Assembly (NCBI GenBank): GCA_017617445.1
Contig: JAFZWE010000013.1
Coordinates: 1-60,251 of the forward strand
DNA length: 60,251 nucleotides
Direction of reading: 5' to 3'
Source of the DNA: Bacteroidales bacterium
GTDB taxonomy: Bacteria > Bacteroidota > Bacteroidia > Bacteroidales > WCHB1-69
The notes beneath the pieces are model-generated. The model saw nothing but the letters and a program-made list of their open reading frames with translations. It was not told the DNA's origin and made no database searches. How positions within the stretch are numbered: position 1 is the first letter of the stretch; each line of letters begins with the position of its first letter. Of the stretch, positions 43,213-54,700 are shown one piece after another. The position numbers were made by a program, and so were the translations under genes.

Positions 43213-46068
43213 ATGGGTGAAGAAAAAAAGTTACCGAGATTAGGAGCCGCTGCCAAAGAATTTAACGTTGCCACCATTTCCATTGTAGAGCTTTTGAAAA
43301 AGAAAGGCTTGGAGATTGAGGACAACCGCAATGCCAAGCTGACCGCGGAAATGTATGACATCCTTGTCAAGAACCTGAGCGGAGAGAAGAAAGTGAAGGA
43401 GGATTCCCAGAAACTGGATATGGATTTCTCATACAACAAGCCGGGGGCCAACAAGACAGAGCCCGAGAAAAAACAGGAGACCACTGAGGAAGATCCCGGT
43501 GAAGTGATCCTGATCAAGGGTAACACCATTGAAAAAGAACCGTTGAAAAAAGAGTCAATCAGGGTGGAAATCAACCGACCCAAAATTCTGGGGAAAATAG
43601 ACCTTGATTCCATAAAGAAAGAGGCTTCTGTGCCCAAAGAGGAGAAAGCCCAGGAGGAAGCTGTCGCAGAACCCGCCGCAGTCCCCCAACCGGCCGAGGA
43701 GCAGAAAGCCGATCCGTCTGCGCCCAAAGAGGAGAAGGCAGAAAAGCCCGCACCCGAACATATCGGCATTCATGTGGAAGACTACCGCCCGAAAGTGGTG
43801 GGCAAAATCGACCTTGACGCGCCAAAGCAACAGACAGAAAGCACGGCTCTACCCCAACCAGAACAACCCCAAGCCGACACTGCTGAACCCATCAATGAGG
43901 AGCCACCTGCCAAGCCGGAACCCACATCTTCCAAACCCGTGCCGGAAAAGGTGGAACTGGTGGTTGAAAAGCTGAAAGCCCCCAACATTGTGGGCAAGAT
44001 CGACCTCTCCACCATCCGCGACACCTCCAAAAAATCCTCCTCTGCTTCCGCAGAAGCAAAGGCCGAAGCCAAAAAGAAGAAAAGGAAGAGAATCAAGTCT
44101 TCGGCCATGAAAGCCGGAGGAGACAATCAAAAAGCAAAGAAACCCGAACCCAAAGTGGAGATTTCGGAAGAGGACATCCAGCGCCAGATCAAGGAGACCA
44201 TGATGCGCCTGGAGCCTCTCGGAAAAACCAAGTCCTCCAAGCGAAGAAGAGAGAAACGCCAGCACATCCACGAAGAGATGCTGCAGCAGGAACAAGCCGA
44301 ACTGGCACAGCAGAGAGTGCTGAAGGTGACGGAATTCATTACCGCCAACGAACTCTCCACCCTGATGAACATCCCCGTCACGCAGATTATCTCCACCTGC
44401 ATGAGTGTCGGACTTTTCGTGTCCATCAACCAGCGCCTCAGTGCGGAAACCATCTCCCTGCTGGCCGAGGAATTCGGTTATGAAGTGGAATTTGTAGGTG
44501 TGGACGACGGCGACAGCCACAAGGAGGATGAGGAAACCGATGCTCCTGAAGATCTCCAGCCCCGTCACCCGATCATCACGGTCATGGGCCATGTGGACCA
44601 CGGTAAGACCTCTTTGCTGGACTACATCCGCAAATCCAATGTCATCGCCGGTGAGGCCGGCGGTATCACCCAGCATATCGGTGCGTACGAAGTGACCCTG
44701 CCCGACGGGCGCAAGATCACCTTCCTTGACACCCCCGGCCACGAGGCCTTCACCGCCATGCGTGCCCGCGGTGCCAAAATCACCGACTTGTGTATCATTG
44801 TCATCGCAGCCGATGACTCCATCATGCCCCAAACCGTTGAAGCCATCAACCACGCGCAAGCCGCTGGTGTGCCGATGGTTTTCGCCATCACCAAGATTGA
44901 CAAGCCTCACGCCAATCCCGAAAAAATCAAAGAGGGGCTGGCCAACATGAACATTCTGGTGGAGGACTGGGGAGGCAAATACCAGTGCCAGGAAATTGAC
45001 GCCAAACACGGTACCAATGTCAACGAACTGTTGGAGAAAGTGTTGCTGGAAGCGGAAATTCTGGAATTGAAAGCCAATCCCAACCGTCCGGGCGTGGGCA
45101 CCGTCATCGAGTCCTCCCTGGACAAAGGCAAGGGATATGTCGCCAAAGTGCTGGTGCAGAACGGCACCCTGAAAATCGGGGATCCCATCTTGGCCGGCAG
45201 CTGCTATGGCAAAGTGAAAGCCTTGTACAACGAGCGTAACCAGCCCGTGAAATCGGTGGGTCCCGCCTCTCCGGTGCTGTTGCTCGGTTTGGATGGTGCG
45301 CCGCAGGCCGGCGACTCCTTCAAGGTTTGTGAAACCGAACAGGAAGCCCGTATCACCGCCACCAAACGAGCCCGTCTGCTCCGCGAACAGGGACTGCGCA
45401 CACAAAAGCACATCACACTGGACGAAATCGGCCGCCGTATCGCGATCGGCGACTTCAAAGAGCTCAACGTCATTGTAAAGGGAGACGTGGACGGCTCCGT
45501 GGAAGCTCTCTCCGACTCCCTGATGAAACTCTCCACCGAGCAGGTACAAGTGAATGTGATTCATAAATCCGTGGGTCAGGTGACCGAAAGCGACGTTTTG
45601 CTGGCTTCTGCCTCCAACGCGCTGATCGTCGCCTTCCAAGTGCGCCCCTCTGCCGGTGCGCGCAAGCTGGCTGAAAAAGAGCAGATCGACCTCCGCACCT
45701 ACTCCATCATTTACGATGCCATTGAGGAAATCAAATCGGCAATGGAATGCCTGTTGGCACCCAAAATCCGTGAGAAAGTGCTGTGCAACATTGAAATCAA
45801 AGAGGTTTTCAAAATCACCAAGGTGGGCAACGTGGCCGGCTGTATCGTCCTCGACGGCAAGCTCCAACGCTCCACCAAAGTGCGCCTGATCCGAGACGGT
45901 ATCGTCATCTATACCGGAAAACTGGGTTCCCTCCGCCGCTTCAAAGACGACGTGAAGGAGGTAGTCTCCGGACAGGATTGCGGCTTGAACATTGAAAACT
46001 TCAACGATATCAAAGTGGGTGACATCATTGAGGGGTATGAGGAATACGAAGAAAAAGCGACCTTATAG
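43213..46068 (+). CDS. infB: Translation initiation factor IF-2
   Basis: A 951-residue GTPase that delivers initiator tRNA to the 30S subunit. A short IF2_N helix (about 1-55) leads into a long Pro/Glu/Lys/Ala-rich linker (about 60-320) with four repeats of the Gly-Lys-Ile-Asp-Leu type (each preceded by a Pro-Lys/Pro-Asn-Ile/Val motif). A second IF2_N-like segment comes before the G domain, which has Gly-His-Val-Asp-His-Gly-Lys-Thr-Ser (G1), Asp-Thr-Pro-Gly-His-Glu (G3) and Thr-Lys-Ile-Asp (G4). Domains II-IV follow. It is followed 2 bp later by a small membrane protein gene, probably in the same transcript. Confidence 0.97.
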   Translation: MGEEKKLPRLGAAAKEFNVATISIVELLKKKGLEIEDNRNAKLTAEMYDILVKNLSGEKKVKEDSQKLDMDFSYNKPGANKTEPEKKQETTEEDPGEVILIKGNTIEKEPLKKESIRVEINRPKILGKIDLDSIKKEASVPKEEKAQEEAVAEPAAVPQPAEEQKADPSAPKEEKAEKPAPEHIGIHVEDYRPKVVGKIDLDAPKQQTESTALPQPEQPQADTAEPINEEPPAKPEPTSSKPVPEKVELVVEKLKAPNIVGKIDLSTIRDTSKKSSSASAEAKAEAKKKKRKRIKSSAMKAGGDNQKAKKPEPKVEISEEDIQRQIKETMMRLEPLGKTKSSKRRREKRQHIHEEMLQQEQAELAQQRVLKVTEFITANELSTLMNIPVTQIISTCMSVGLFVSINQRLSAETISLLAEEFGYEVEFVGVDDGDSHKEDEETDAPEDLQPRHPIITVMGHVDHGKTSLLDYIRKSNVIAGEAGGITQHIGAYEVTLPDGRKITFLDTPGHEAFTAMRARGAKITDLCIIVIAADDSIMPQTVEAINHAQAAGVPMVFAITKIDKPHANPEKIKEGLANMNILVEDWGGKYQCQEIDAKHGTNVNELLEKVLLEAEILELKANPNRPGVGTVIESSLDKGKGYVAKVLVQNGTLKIGDPILAGSCYGKVKALYNERNQPVKSVGPASPVLLLGLDGAPQAGDSFKVCETEQEARITATKRARLLREQGLRTQKHITLDEIGRRIAIGDFKELNVIVKGDVDGSVEALSDSLMKLSTEQVQVNVIHKSVGQVTESDVLLASASNALIVAFQVRPSAGARKLAEKEQIDLRTYSIIYDAIEEIKSAMECLLAPKIREKVLCNIEIKEVFKITKVGNVAGCIVLDGKLQRSTKVRLIRDGIVIYTGKLGSLRRFKDDVKEVVSGQDCGLNIENFNDIKVGDIIEGYEEYEEKATL

Positions 46069-46070
46069 CC

Positions 46071-46646
46071 ATGAACTTCACCTTCTTCCACCGCCCGCGG
46101 CCTCGCCAGTTTGAGTACAAACCCCGCTTCTACAACCCTGAAAAAGATCCGGATGATTCCGGTGAGGGTTTAGACCAGAAGGAGCAGTTTGCGCGACGGC
46201 TTCACCGCGAGTGGGACTCCAGCCGCACCACTACCACAAGACAACGCACAAATCCTACTTCCATCATCTGGCTGGTCTTGGGAATTGTGCTGATTATCTA
46301 CTTCATCCATTCCAAAGCTTTCACCACCATCACCAACTATTTTGGCGGTGGGAATGCTTCGTCCCAGAACATAGCAGCGGTGGACAGTTCCGCCGTGATC
46401 AACTGGGATACCGATTCCACCGAAATCCTTGCAGACACCTCCGCCGCCAGTGCCTATGCAAAACAGGTCATGAACGAAGGAGGACCTGTTGGCGGCCCGT
46501 TCGCTGAGATATTGGAACAGAAGGCCCGAAAAGTGATTGCCGGAGAATACGGAGATGACCGTGCCTGTCGTCAGGCCCTGGGGGATGAATACGACCTTGT
46601 AATGTCCAAGGTGGAAGAAATCAAATCCAAAGCAAAACAGCCATGA
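46071..46646 (+). CDS. Small single-span membrane protein, unknown (first of a related pair)
   Basis: A 191-residue protein. The N-terminal cytoplasmic part is basic and contains Gln-Phe-Ala-Arg-Arg-Leu-His-Arg-Glu-Trp. One membrane helix lies at about 64-82 (Ile-Ile-Trp-Leu-Val-Leu-Gly-Ile-Val-Leu). A glycine/serine linker follows, then an acidic helical region. The same Gln-Phe-Ala-x-Arg-Leu-His-x-x-Trp motif recurs in the next gene. No known domain. It begins 2 bp after infB and overlaps the next gene by 4 bp. Confidence 0.6.
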   Translation: MNFTFFHRPRPRQFEYKPRFYNPEKDPDDSGEGLDQKEQFARRLHREWDSSRTTTTRQRTNPTSIIWLVLGIVLIIYFIHSKAFTTITNYFGGGNASSQNIAAVDSSAVINWDTDSTEILADTSAASAYAKQVMNEGGPVGGPFAEILEQKARKVIAGEYGDDRACRQALGDEYDLVMSKVEEIKSKAKQP

Positions 46647-46825
46647 ACCAGAAGAAGAAACAGCAGGAATACCCCTCCTCCAGCGATCAGTTTGCCCAAA
46701 GGCTTCACGGATCGTGGAATCGGAGCAGGAAGAAAAAAGACAAACAGAGCCGTCTTCCCAATGTGGCACTCATCATTATTGCTTTGCTCCTGATCGGCCT
46801 GTCCCTGTGGTTGTTGTTCAGCTAA
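46643..46825 (+). CDS. Small membrane protein, unknown (second of a related pair)
   Basis: A 60-residue protein with the motif Gln-Phe-Ala-Gln-Arg-Leu-His-Gly-Ser-Trp (13-22), a basic linker and one membrane helix (about 40-58) at the C-terminus. It looks like a shortened copy of its neighbour, lacking the distal domain. It overlaps the 191-residue gene by 4 bp (ATGA), so both are translated from one message behind infB. Function unknown. Confidence 0.55.
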   Translation: MNQKKKQQEYPSSSDQFAQRLHGSWNRSRKKKDKQSRLPNVALIIIALLLIGLSLWLLFS

Positions 46826-46950
46826 AAAGTGAATGTCTTGAACTAGACATAATGGCTCCCTTTGTTACCGTTTCATACGGTTTCTGTTTGTGATTTCTTC
46901 CCTCCCTGGGGGGCACATTTCTGGTGTGAAGGGATTGCCAGATGAAAAAT

Positions 46951-47000
46951 TTATCCTAAAATAGAATTTATCCCATTTAGGATTATCCTATTTAGGATAA
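46951..47000 (+). repeat. Tandem TTATCCTA/TAGGATAA palindromes overlapping a promoter
   Basis: A half-site TTATCCTA (46951-46958) is followed by TTTATCCCATTTAGGAT (46968-46984) and a perfect palindrome TTATCCTA-TT-TAGGATAA (46983-47000) that ends 6 bp before the -7 element at 47007, so it spans the expected -33 box. This arrangement looks like an operator. Confidence 0.65.
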
Positions 47001-47006
47001 AAGCAG

Positions 47007-47014
47007 TATTTTTG
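47007..47014 (+). promoter_or_regulatory. Promoter -7 element of the ATPase remnant
   Basis: TATTTTTG directly follows the palindromes. It now drives only the remnant at 47030-47179. Confidence 0.6.
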
Positions 47015-47029
47015 CCGACAAATTACTAA

Positions 47030-47179
47030 AAATCAATACTCAATGAATTCAAGTCCAAGGGGAAAGCCATCTGTGAATCGTTCTTGAGCAGACTGTTGGA
47101 AAAGGATTTTATTACACAGGAAAAGTCTGCATATATGGTCTATGATCCCTTCTTCGGTTTGTGGCTGCAAGGTATTTAA
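47030..47179 (+). pseudogene. C-terminal remnant of an AAA-type (archaeal/DUF4143-like) ATPase
   Basis: The frame from about 47030 to the TAA at 47177-47179 reads Glu-Phe-Lys-Ser-Lys-Gly-Lys-Ala-Ile-Cys, continuing through Leu-Leu-Glu-Lys-Asp-Phe-Ile-Thr to Tyr-Asp-Pro-Phe-Phe-Gly-Leu-Trp-Leu-Gln. The last part matches the end of Bacteroidota AAA ATPases of the archaeal type (a Tyr-x-Val-x-Asp-Pro-Phe-Phe-x-x-Trp-Leu motif). Everything before it (Walker motifs) is missing; the promoter and palindromes are directly in front, so an internal deletion fused the regulatory region to the gene tail. Confidence 0.55.
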
Positions 47180-47225
47180 GAAAGGATTCTAATCGCATCC
47201 TCGCATAATCGTATCCCCGCATTTC

Positions 47226-47301
47226 TTTTTTCCCTTCACGAGGGTTCATATTTCGGCCGTGAAGAGGGTGAATTTTCAGGAAATTTTTGTGCTTTTGCAA
47301 C
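47226..47301 (+). repeat. Repeat module copy R2
   Basis: One of three full copies of a ~75 bp module: T-run, palindrome CCCTT-cacg-AGGG, second palindrome beginning TTCATATTTC, then an A/T-rich stretch and a CTTTTGC end. No gene follows it directly on the same strand; the ATPase tail on the other strand lies next to it. Confidence 0.7.
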
Positions 47302-47317
47302 CTTATGCTCTAAAGCA

Positions 47318-48520
47318 TCAATACAGCAGTCCGAAAAGCCACAATGGAATTTTGTTGCCGTGACCGATTTCCATATCATCAGCGACCACGTAGCTCGCTT
47401 CAATATTTTTGATCTGCGAAAAACCCTTGCTTTTCCCTCCTACTTCAAAAAGCCACTTCCCATCTGCCACTATATCTCCCTTTTCCGGCATGGAAAGTTT
47501 GTGCGCTGTGCCAATCTGAGAGGCGAGATAAGTTTCACGCAAAGTGCCCGCATCGACGTTCGAAGTGAGACAAAACATCAGATTGGTATTGTAAAAGAGG
47601 ATTTTTTCAGGTTTTGTCAACATATTCATTCCATCCGACGATGCATAAAGCCGACGAATCAAGGCCGCCCTGCTCATCAGGTCAAGCAGTTTCACCACAT
47701 TGTTTCTGGAAGATTGCAAGGTGTTGCATAAAGATGAAATGTTCAGTGTATAAGGTGATTGCTCGGCCAATACTGCCAGCAATTGCTTGGCTTTATATAC
47801 AGAATCGTATTCAATATTGCTAACCGATGGTATTTCATTGGTGATAATAGTTTCAATCACTTGTTGCAACCTGTCAAAAAAGCCATCCCCCTCTTCCCGA
47901 TAAAACGGATAGTAGCCCGACTTCAGATACTTTTCAAAATGGTGTAGCACTTTCACATCTGATGTGATTTGTGAAGCCATCACAAAATGGTTGTTTAGAA
48001 TTTCCTCCAACGAAAAGACCGGCAATTCCACCACATGCTCAAGACTCAGGTATTCCCGAAACGAAAGTCCCTCCATCGTATAAAGACGATGTCGGCGTGA
48101 AAGGTCTGCGGATAACGATTCGTCGATTTTTAGCATGGATGAACCCGTTACAACAACATGTAGCTGGGGATAGGAATCATAAATGTTCTTGATTTCTTGC
48201 TGCCATCCTTTGTATTTGTGTACCTCATCCAGAAAAAGATGCGTTCCCCCATGCGTATAATGATATTCTGCCAAATCAAGGATGGAGTGTGTGGCAAACC
48301 ACAAATGGTCAAGCGAGGCATACAGAGCCTTTTCCGCTTTGGGAAATTCTTTCTTGATGTGTTGCAACATCAAGGTCGTTTTACCCACTCCTTTTGCACC
48401 CTTGATCACAATCAACCGATTGTCCCAGTTGATATTATCATATAAATATCGGGTGAATTTCAAATCGGTTTCCGCCAACAGACGGCCATACGCCTTAAAT
48501 AATCGGTCCATATCTATCAT
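47318..48520 (-). CDS. AAA ATPase (AAA_14/DUF4143-type)
   Basis: Start at 48520 (Met-Ile-Asp-Met-Asp); ATG 48511 is an alternative, and a frame extension to 48574 would overlap the promoter. The ~400-residue protein has Walker A Gly-Ala-Lys-Gly-Val-Gly-Lys-Thr-Thr, Walker B Leu-Phe-Leu-Asp-Glu-Val-His, sensor Val-Val-Thr-Gly-Ser-Ser and a C-terminal DUF4143-like half with Leu-Phe-Glu-Val-Gly-Gly-Lys. Proteins of this kind are numerous in Bacteroidota, often in variable regions. Their role is unknown, with DNA- or phage-related and toxin-antitoxin ideas proposed. It has its own promoter with a palindrome. Confidence 0.85.
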   Translation of the reverse strand: MIDMDRLFKAYGRLLAETDLKFTRYLYDNINWDNRLIVIKGAKGVGKTTLMLQHIKKEFPKAEKALYASLDHLWFATHSILDLAEYHYTHGGTHLFLDEVHKYKGWQQEIKNIYDSYPQLHVVVTGSSMLKIDESLSADLSRRHRLYTMEGLSFREYLSLEHVVELPVFSLEEILNNHFVMASQITSDVKVLHHFEKYLKSGYYPFYREEGDGFFDRLQQVIETIITNEIPSVSNIEYDSVYKAKQLLAVLAEQSPYTLNISSLCNTLQSSRNNVVKLLDLMSRAALIRRLYASSDGMNMLTKPEKILFYNTNLMFCLTSNVDAGTLRETYLASQIGTAHKLSMPEKGDIVADGKWLFEVGGKSKGFSQIKNIEASYVVADDMEIGHGNKIPLWLFGLLY

Positions 48521-48533
48521 TTTTAATATGCTG

Positions 48534-48541
48534 CAAAAATA
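48534..48541 (-). promoter_or_regulatory. Promoter -7 element of the AAA ATPase
   Basis: Minus strand TATTTTTG, 13 bp upstream of the start codon, so the mRNA is nearly leaderless. Confidence 0.6.
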
Positions 48542-48544
48542 CAA

Positions 48545-48568
48545 TTTTTTACTTTGAAAAGTAAAAAA
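48545..48568 (-). repeat. Palindrome over the ATPase promoter
   Basis: TTTTTTACTTT-GA-AAAGTAAAAAA, a perfect 11 bp inverted repeat with a 2 bp centre, 3 bp from the -7 element and covering the -33 zone. Position and symmetry are like those of the 46983 and 55860 palindromes, though the sequence differs. Confidence 0.6.
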
Positions 48569-48647
48569 CCACATCTTTTTTTTACTTTAGATTGAAAGGT
48601 TTGTAAAAGCGGAGGTTGAGATATGACTTTCACACCCCGCATCCCAC

Positions 48648-48722
48648 TTTTTTCCCTTCATAAGGGTTCACATTTCTGATGTGAAGGAATAAATATTCAG
48701 GAAATAAGTGTACTTTTGCAAC
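48648..48722 (+). repeat. Repeat module copy R3
   Basis: T-run, palindrome CCCTT-cat-AAGGG, palindrome TTCACAT-TTCTG-ATGTGAA, then A/T-rich DNA and the promoter TACTTTTGC. It directly precedes the giant protein gene and contains its promoter (48711-48718). The -7 element is inside the module, so both palindromes lie upstream of the transcription start. Confidence 0.8.
48711..48718 (+). promoter_or_regulatory. Promoter -7 element of the giant surface protein
   Basis: TACTTTTG at the end of repeat module R3, 37 bp before the start codon at 48756. Confidence 0.6.
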
Positions 48723-48755
48723 TTCTTTTTAAACAGAAAATTGAAAACTCATAAT

Positions 48756-51700
48756 ATGAAAAAAATAGCCTTCTTGATGCTCCTGCTGTGTGCGGGAATG
48801 AATGTTTTGCTGGCACAGATAAATGCTCCGACACTGAACTCACCTGCTGACGGATATGTGTATCCTAACACGGTGAAACCGCTTTTGAAAATCAATTCCG
48901 TTTCGGGCGCAAGTTATTATCTGTTCCACTGGTCGGAGGACCCCACTTTTGCTACTTACAGTTCTCACACCATGTCGTCTTCGTACACGGGATTGAATGT
49001 GAACGGATTGAAATTCGGCACGACGTACTACTGGCGGGTTTATGCCATCACGGCCAACTATGCCGACACTTCTGCCAGCTCGGCAGTGTGGAGCTTCACT
49101 ACTACGGATGCTCCAACTATCACTGCCCCAGCTGACGGGACAGTTCTCACTAACAGCATAATGCCCAATATCCAATGGACAGAAATAGTGGGAGCCACCA
49201 ATTACATTTACCAGTGCGACACCACTCCTTCATTCAATTCATCATTGCGAAGAACCTATACCTTGGGTTATCAGTCAGGAGGAAGCAATCCTCTCAATCT
49301 GAGTTTCGGCAAAACCTACTACCTTCGCATGAGGGCAACCAATACGAATGAGAGCGACACCTCTGCATGGTCGGCGGTGCGAAGTTTCACCACCAGCGAC
49401 AGCATCACACTGGTATCCTTCAATGATCCAAGCCCCACAGCCAATTATTATACCCGGCAGACATTAAGTTGGAAACCCTACCGGGGCGTGACGCAGTACT
49501 TTCTACAATTAGATACCACACCCCATTTTAATTCACCCGTTTTACAACAGATTAACCACACATCTTCCTCCACTTCCACGACCGACAACCAAAGCGTCAT
49601 TATCAACAATATGCGATATGGTTCAATGTATTATTGGCGGGTGCGGGCTGCCAACTATAACGGTACCGACACCTCCAGCTGGTCGGCCACCTGGCAGTTC
49701 CACACTATGGACTTTGTAAATAATACAGACAATACCATCAACAACTCTGATTCAACCCAAAACTACTATACCCGCCAAACTCTTTATTGGAAAAACAACA
49801 GGGGCTCAACAAAATATCTTCTTCAATTGGACACCACCCCCAATTTCAACTCACCCATCCTTCGGGAGATTTATACGACAAATGCCATCGACAACACCAC
49901 CAATGAGCTGAGCACCAAGGTTTATAATATGCTATATGGCACGATGTACTACTATCGAGTATGTGCCATCAACAATGCACCCGATACATCGGGTTGGTCG
50001 GCCACCTGGCAGTTTCACACCATCAACAAGGTTTTCTCTACGTCCAATACCCTCAACGACACCACTCAAACTGAAACCTACTTTACCCGTATCTCGATGA
50101 AATGGGAGAACAACCGTGGTTCAACTCAATATATCCTTCAATTAGACACTACGCCTGATTTCAATTCACCTGTCTTCCGTCAAGTCAATATCACTAACGA
50201 CATAGACGATGAGACCAATGAGTTGAGTACGACAGTCTATAACCTGCTTCATGGGGCAATGTACTACTATAGGATTTGTGCCATCAACAATGCGCCTGAT
50301 ACTTCAGACTGGTCGAACACATGGCAGTTTCACACTAGAGACAAGGTCTTTTTATACAGTCCGGAAAACCAGACCACCAATGCATCTCTTTCCACCACTC
50401 TTCAGTGGAAGAACAATAAAGGTTCGTCTAAATTCATTCTGCAGGTGGACACCTCGACAAACTTCAATTCTTCCTCCCTGCGTGAAATCATCGTTGCATC
50501 ATCCATCACCAATAATGACAGCTACAAATCCAACACACTCAACGATTTGCGATTTGGCAACACCTACTATTGGCGGGTGCGGTCAGTAAATGAGGCTCCC
50601 GATACATCCGGATGGTCTGATGTATGGAGTTTTACCGTCACCAGCAGTGTACCTACTCTTGTCAGTCCCGCGGATGGTTACGTATATCCCAGCACGGTAA
50701 AGCCACTTTTGAGGTTGGAGGCTGTCACAGGTGCAAGCTACTACTTGTTCCATTGGTCGGAGGATCCAACGTTTGCCACCTACAGCTCGTACACCATGTC
50801 GTCTTCGTACACGGGATTGAACGTAAACGGACTGAAATTTGGCACCACCTACTACTGGCGGGTTTATGCTATTACGGACAACTACGCTGACACATCGGCC
50901 AGCTCGGCAGTATGGAGCTTCACCACCACGGATGCACCCACCATCACTGCGCCCAACGATGGAACCGTTCTCACCAACAGCATATCCCCCAATATCCAAT
51001 GGACAGAAATTGTAGGTGCCACCAAGTACCTTTATCAATGCGATACCAGCATGTCGTTCAATTCACCCTTGTTGAGAAACTATACAACAGAATATAGTTC
51101 TGGAGGAAAATACCCTCTCAATCTGAGTTTCGGGAAGGCCTACTATCTGAGAATGAGGGCTACCAACACGAATGAAAGCGACACCTCGGCTTGGTCGGCA
51201 GTTCGAACCTTTTATACCAGCGATGCCCCTGTTTTGAACTCGCCCAGCAACGGGTATGTCTATTCCAGCTCTGTAACCCCCACCTTGAAGTGTGAGACCA
51301 TCAAAAATGCAGGGAAATACATCTTCCAATGGGATACAACGAGCAACTTCAACTCACCCCTTTGCCGAAGTGCGGTGCAAACCAGCACCAGCGTGACCGT
51401 GGGGCCGCTGAAGTTGGGCACCACCTATTACTGGCGTGTGCAGGCCACCAACTACAACGACAGCGACACCTCCAGTTGGTCCACCGTGTGGAGTTTCACC
51501 ACGGGCGGCAGCATCCCCACACTGTCCTCACCCTCCAACGGTTCCACCGCAGTGCGCCTCCGTCCGACCCTCCAGTGGAACAGCGTTTCCAGCTGCAACT
51601 ACTACGACTACGAATGTGACACCACCCCCAACTTCAACTCCACCGAGTTGCAAAGCGGCTCTGTGGCCTCCGGCACCACCAGCATACGCATCAACCAGCT

Positions 51701-54700
51701 GCGTTACGGCACCACCTACTACTGGCGCGTGCGCATCCGTCTGAACAGCGACACCTCCAGCTGGTCCACCGTGTGGCGCTTCACCACAGCCGGCGCCATT
51801 GCGCTCACCTCCCCCTCCAATGGCAGCACCCTCTCGCGTACCATCAAGCCCACCCTGGACTGGGACTACATCAACGACGGCGACTACTACGAATACCAGT
51901 ACGACCTCAGTCCCGACTTCGACTCTCCGGAACTTTCCACCGGCTACGTGGCCGTAGGCACCAGCGAAGTTGAGCTCACCGAGCCTTTGCGTTTTGGAGA
52001 GACCTACTACTGGCGGGTGCGTGAATACACCACCATCGACACCACCCCGTGGAGCGAGACATGGAGTTTCAACACACCCGGTGAAATCGTGTTGGTATCG
52101 CCCGCCAATGGCACCACCCTCACCAACACCATCAATGTAACGTTGGATTGGGACTATATCAGAGGCGGTTTGAACTACCAATACCAGTACGATCTGAGTC
52201 CCGACTTTGATTCACCGGCATTGGTGAACGGCGAAATTGCCGTGGGCACCAGCCAAATAGACATCACCGCACCTCTGCGTTTTGGCGAGACCTACTACTG
52301 GCGGGTGCGCGAGTACACCACCATCGACACCACCCCGTGGAGCGAGACATGGAGTTTCAACACACCCGGTGAAATCGTGCTGGTATCGCCAGCCAACGGT
52401 TCCACCAATGTCGGAGCATCCACTACTTTGGACTGGGACTACATCAGAGGCGGCAGTCTATACGAATACCAGTACGATACTTGCTCCACTTTTGACTCAC
52501 CCGGTCTTGCGACTGGCACGATTGCGGTGGGCACCAGTCAGGTCTCGGTCAGTGGTTTGCGTTTTGGCACCACCTACTATTGGCGGGTGCGCGAGACCAG
52601 CCCAGTGGACACCACCGATTGGTCGGAGGTGTGGCATTTCACCACTACGAACGGCGTGCCCACATTGACCTCCCCCAGCGACGGCTACGTTTATACCAAC
52701 TCAGTAAAAGCCACCGTCTATTGGAACTCCGTCACAGGTGCGGGACATTACATAGTGGCATGGGACACCGTGCCCACCTTTGATTCGCCGTTGTACGAGA
52801 CTTTCACCGCCACAGCATCAAGTATTTATATCACAGAGCTGAATTTCGGCACCACCTATTACTGGAAAGTGTGCTCTATCAACAGCAACGACAGCGACAC
52901 CTCCAGCTGGTCAACGGTTTGGCGGTTCACCACCAGCGATGCACCCGTATTGACCTCGCCGGCCGATGGAACAGCCTTCTCCTCCTATAGCAATTCCCGT
53001 CTTACCGTTTATTGGAACAGCGTAACGGGAGCCGACCATTATATTCTGGAGTGGGACACTGCTGCAACCTTCAACTCTCCGTTATTTGCGACCTTCACCG
53101 CATCAGGTGCAAGTGTCTATATCACAGAGGCAGAACTGCAATATGGCACCACCTACTATTGGCGGGTGTGCGCCATCAACAGCAATGCTCCCGACACCTC
53201 CGGCTGGTCAACGGTTTGGCGGTTCACCACACCTTACCAGCTTACCACTGGACCGACGCTCATATCGCCAGCCAACGATTCTGCCGACATCGACTTCCAA
53301 TCTGTTCTGGCTCTGCAATGGGACACGCTGGCCAACGTCAACGGCTACCGCTACCAAGTGAGTACCAGCAGCGATTTCTCCACCCTGTTTGCGCAGGGCA
53401 CCACCGCACAGACCACCGCCTCCATCCACAATCTCCGTCCCGCCACCAGCTACTATTGGCGGGTGCAGGGATACAATGGCGTGGGCAACTCGGTGTGGTC
53501 GGAGGTGTGGCACTTCACCACCGGCGGCTGTCCGCCCATCGTCACCTCCTTCACCCATGAGATTTGCGAGGGTGAACTTCCGTACCACTATATTAATGGC
53601 GACATCGACACCACCTTCGAGGTCGGCACACCCCAGCTCTCAACTTTTAATTTTCAATTCTCAACTCAATACGGGTGTGACAGCACCGTCACGCTGCACC
53701 TCACCGTTCATCCTGCGGTGACTTCGACAAGCTCAGTCACCGTATGCGAGAGTGAGTTGCCCTACCACTACATGAACGGCGACATCGACACTACCTTTGA
53801 AGTCGGTACACCAAACTTTTCAGTTTTCAATTTTCAATTTTCAACTCAGTACGGGTGTGACAGCACGGTGATACTGACGGTTAACATCAATCAGCCTGTG
53901 GAGAATGAGACTTATATGACAGTATGTGACGAATATGAATGGAACGGCGAAACACTTACGGCTTCGGGAGTTTATACGGCTACTTTTACTGCAGCTAATG
54001 GATGCGATAGCACCGTGACGCTGCACCTCACCATTAATGTTCCGACCGAGAGTGACACCACCGCTACGGCATGCGGCAGCTTCAACTGGCACGGCTACAC
54101 CAATCTCACCGAAAGCGGCGACTACACCGACGTTTTGGAAAATGCCGAGGGCTGCGACAGTATTGTCACACTTCATCTCACCATCAACACACCGACTGAA
54201 AGCGATACTTCCGCCACAGCTTGCGGCAGTTTCAATTGGCATGGTTACACCAACCTCACTGAAAGCGGAGATTACACCGACGTTCTGACCAACGCGGCAG
54301 GTTGTGACAGCATAGTGACGCTGCACCTCACCATTAACGTGCCGACCGAGGGCGACACCACCGCCACGGCTTGCGGTAGCTACAGCTGGCACGGTTACAC
54401 CGACCTCACCGAAAGCGGTGACTACATCGACGTTCTGACCAACGCGGCGGGTTGTGACAGCACAGTGACGCTGCACCTCACCATCAACACACCGACCGAG
54501 GGCGACACCACCGCCACGGCTTGTGGAAGCTTCAACTGGCACGGCTATACCAACCTCACCGAAAGTGGCGATTACACCGACGTCATAGAGAATGCCGCTG
54601 GCTGTGACAGTACGGTGACGCTGCACCTGACCATCAATGTTCCGACAGAGGGCGACACCACCGCCACCGCTTGCGGCAGCTTCAGCTGGCACGGCTACAC

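Larger units (their letters stand above)
46826..47317. other. Repeat-rich region with decayed gene
   Basis: This 490 bp gap between the infB unit and the convergent AAA ATPase has no intact gene. From left to right it holds a degraded copy of the ~75 bp repeat module (about 46896-46940), tandem TAGGAT-type palindromes (46951-47000), a promoter element (47007-47014), an ATPase remnant (47030-47179) and a full copy of the repeat module (47226-47301). Confidence 0.7.

Noticed and set aside
43849-45867. A 672-codon open frame on the minus strand
   Set aside because: Antisense shadow of infB; His/Phe/Gly-rich with no motif, while IF-2 motifs on the plus strand are complete.
53841-54692. A 283-codon minus-strand frame with repeats
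   Set aside because: It mirrors the 150 bp tandem units of the giant gene; open only because the repeat has no stops in that frame.
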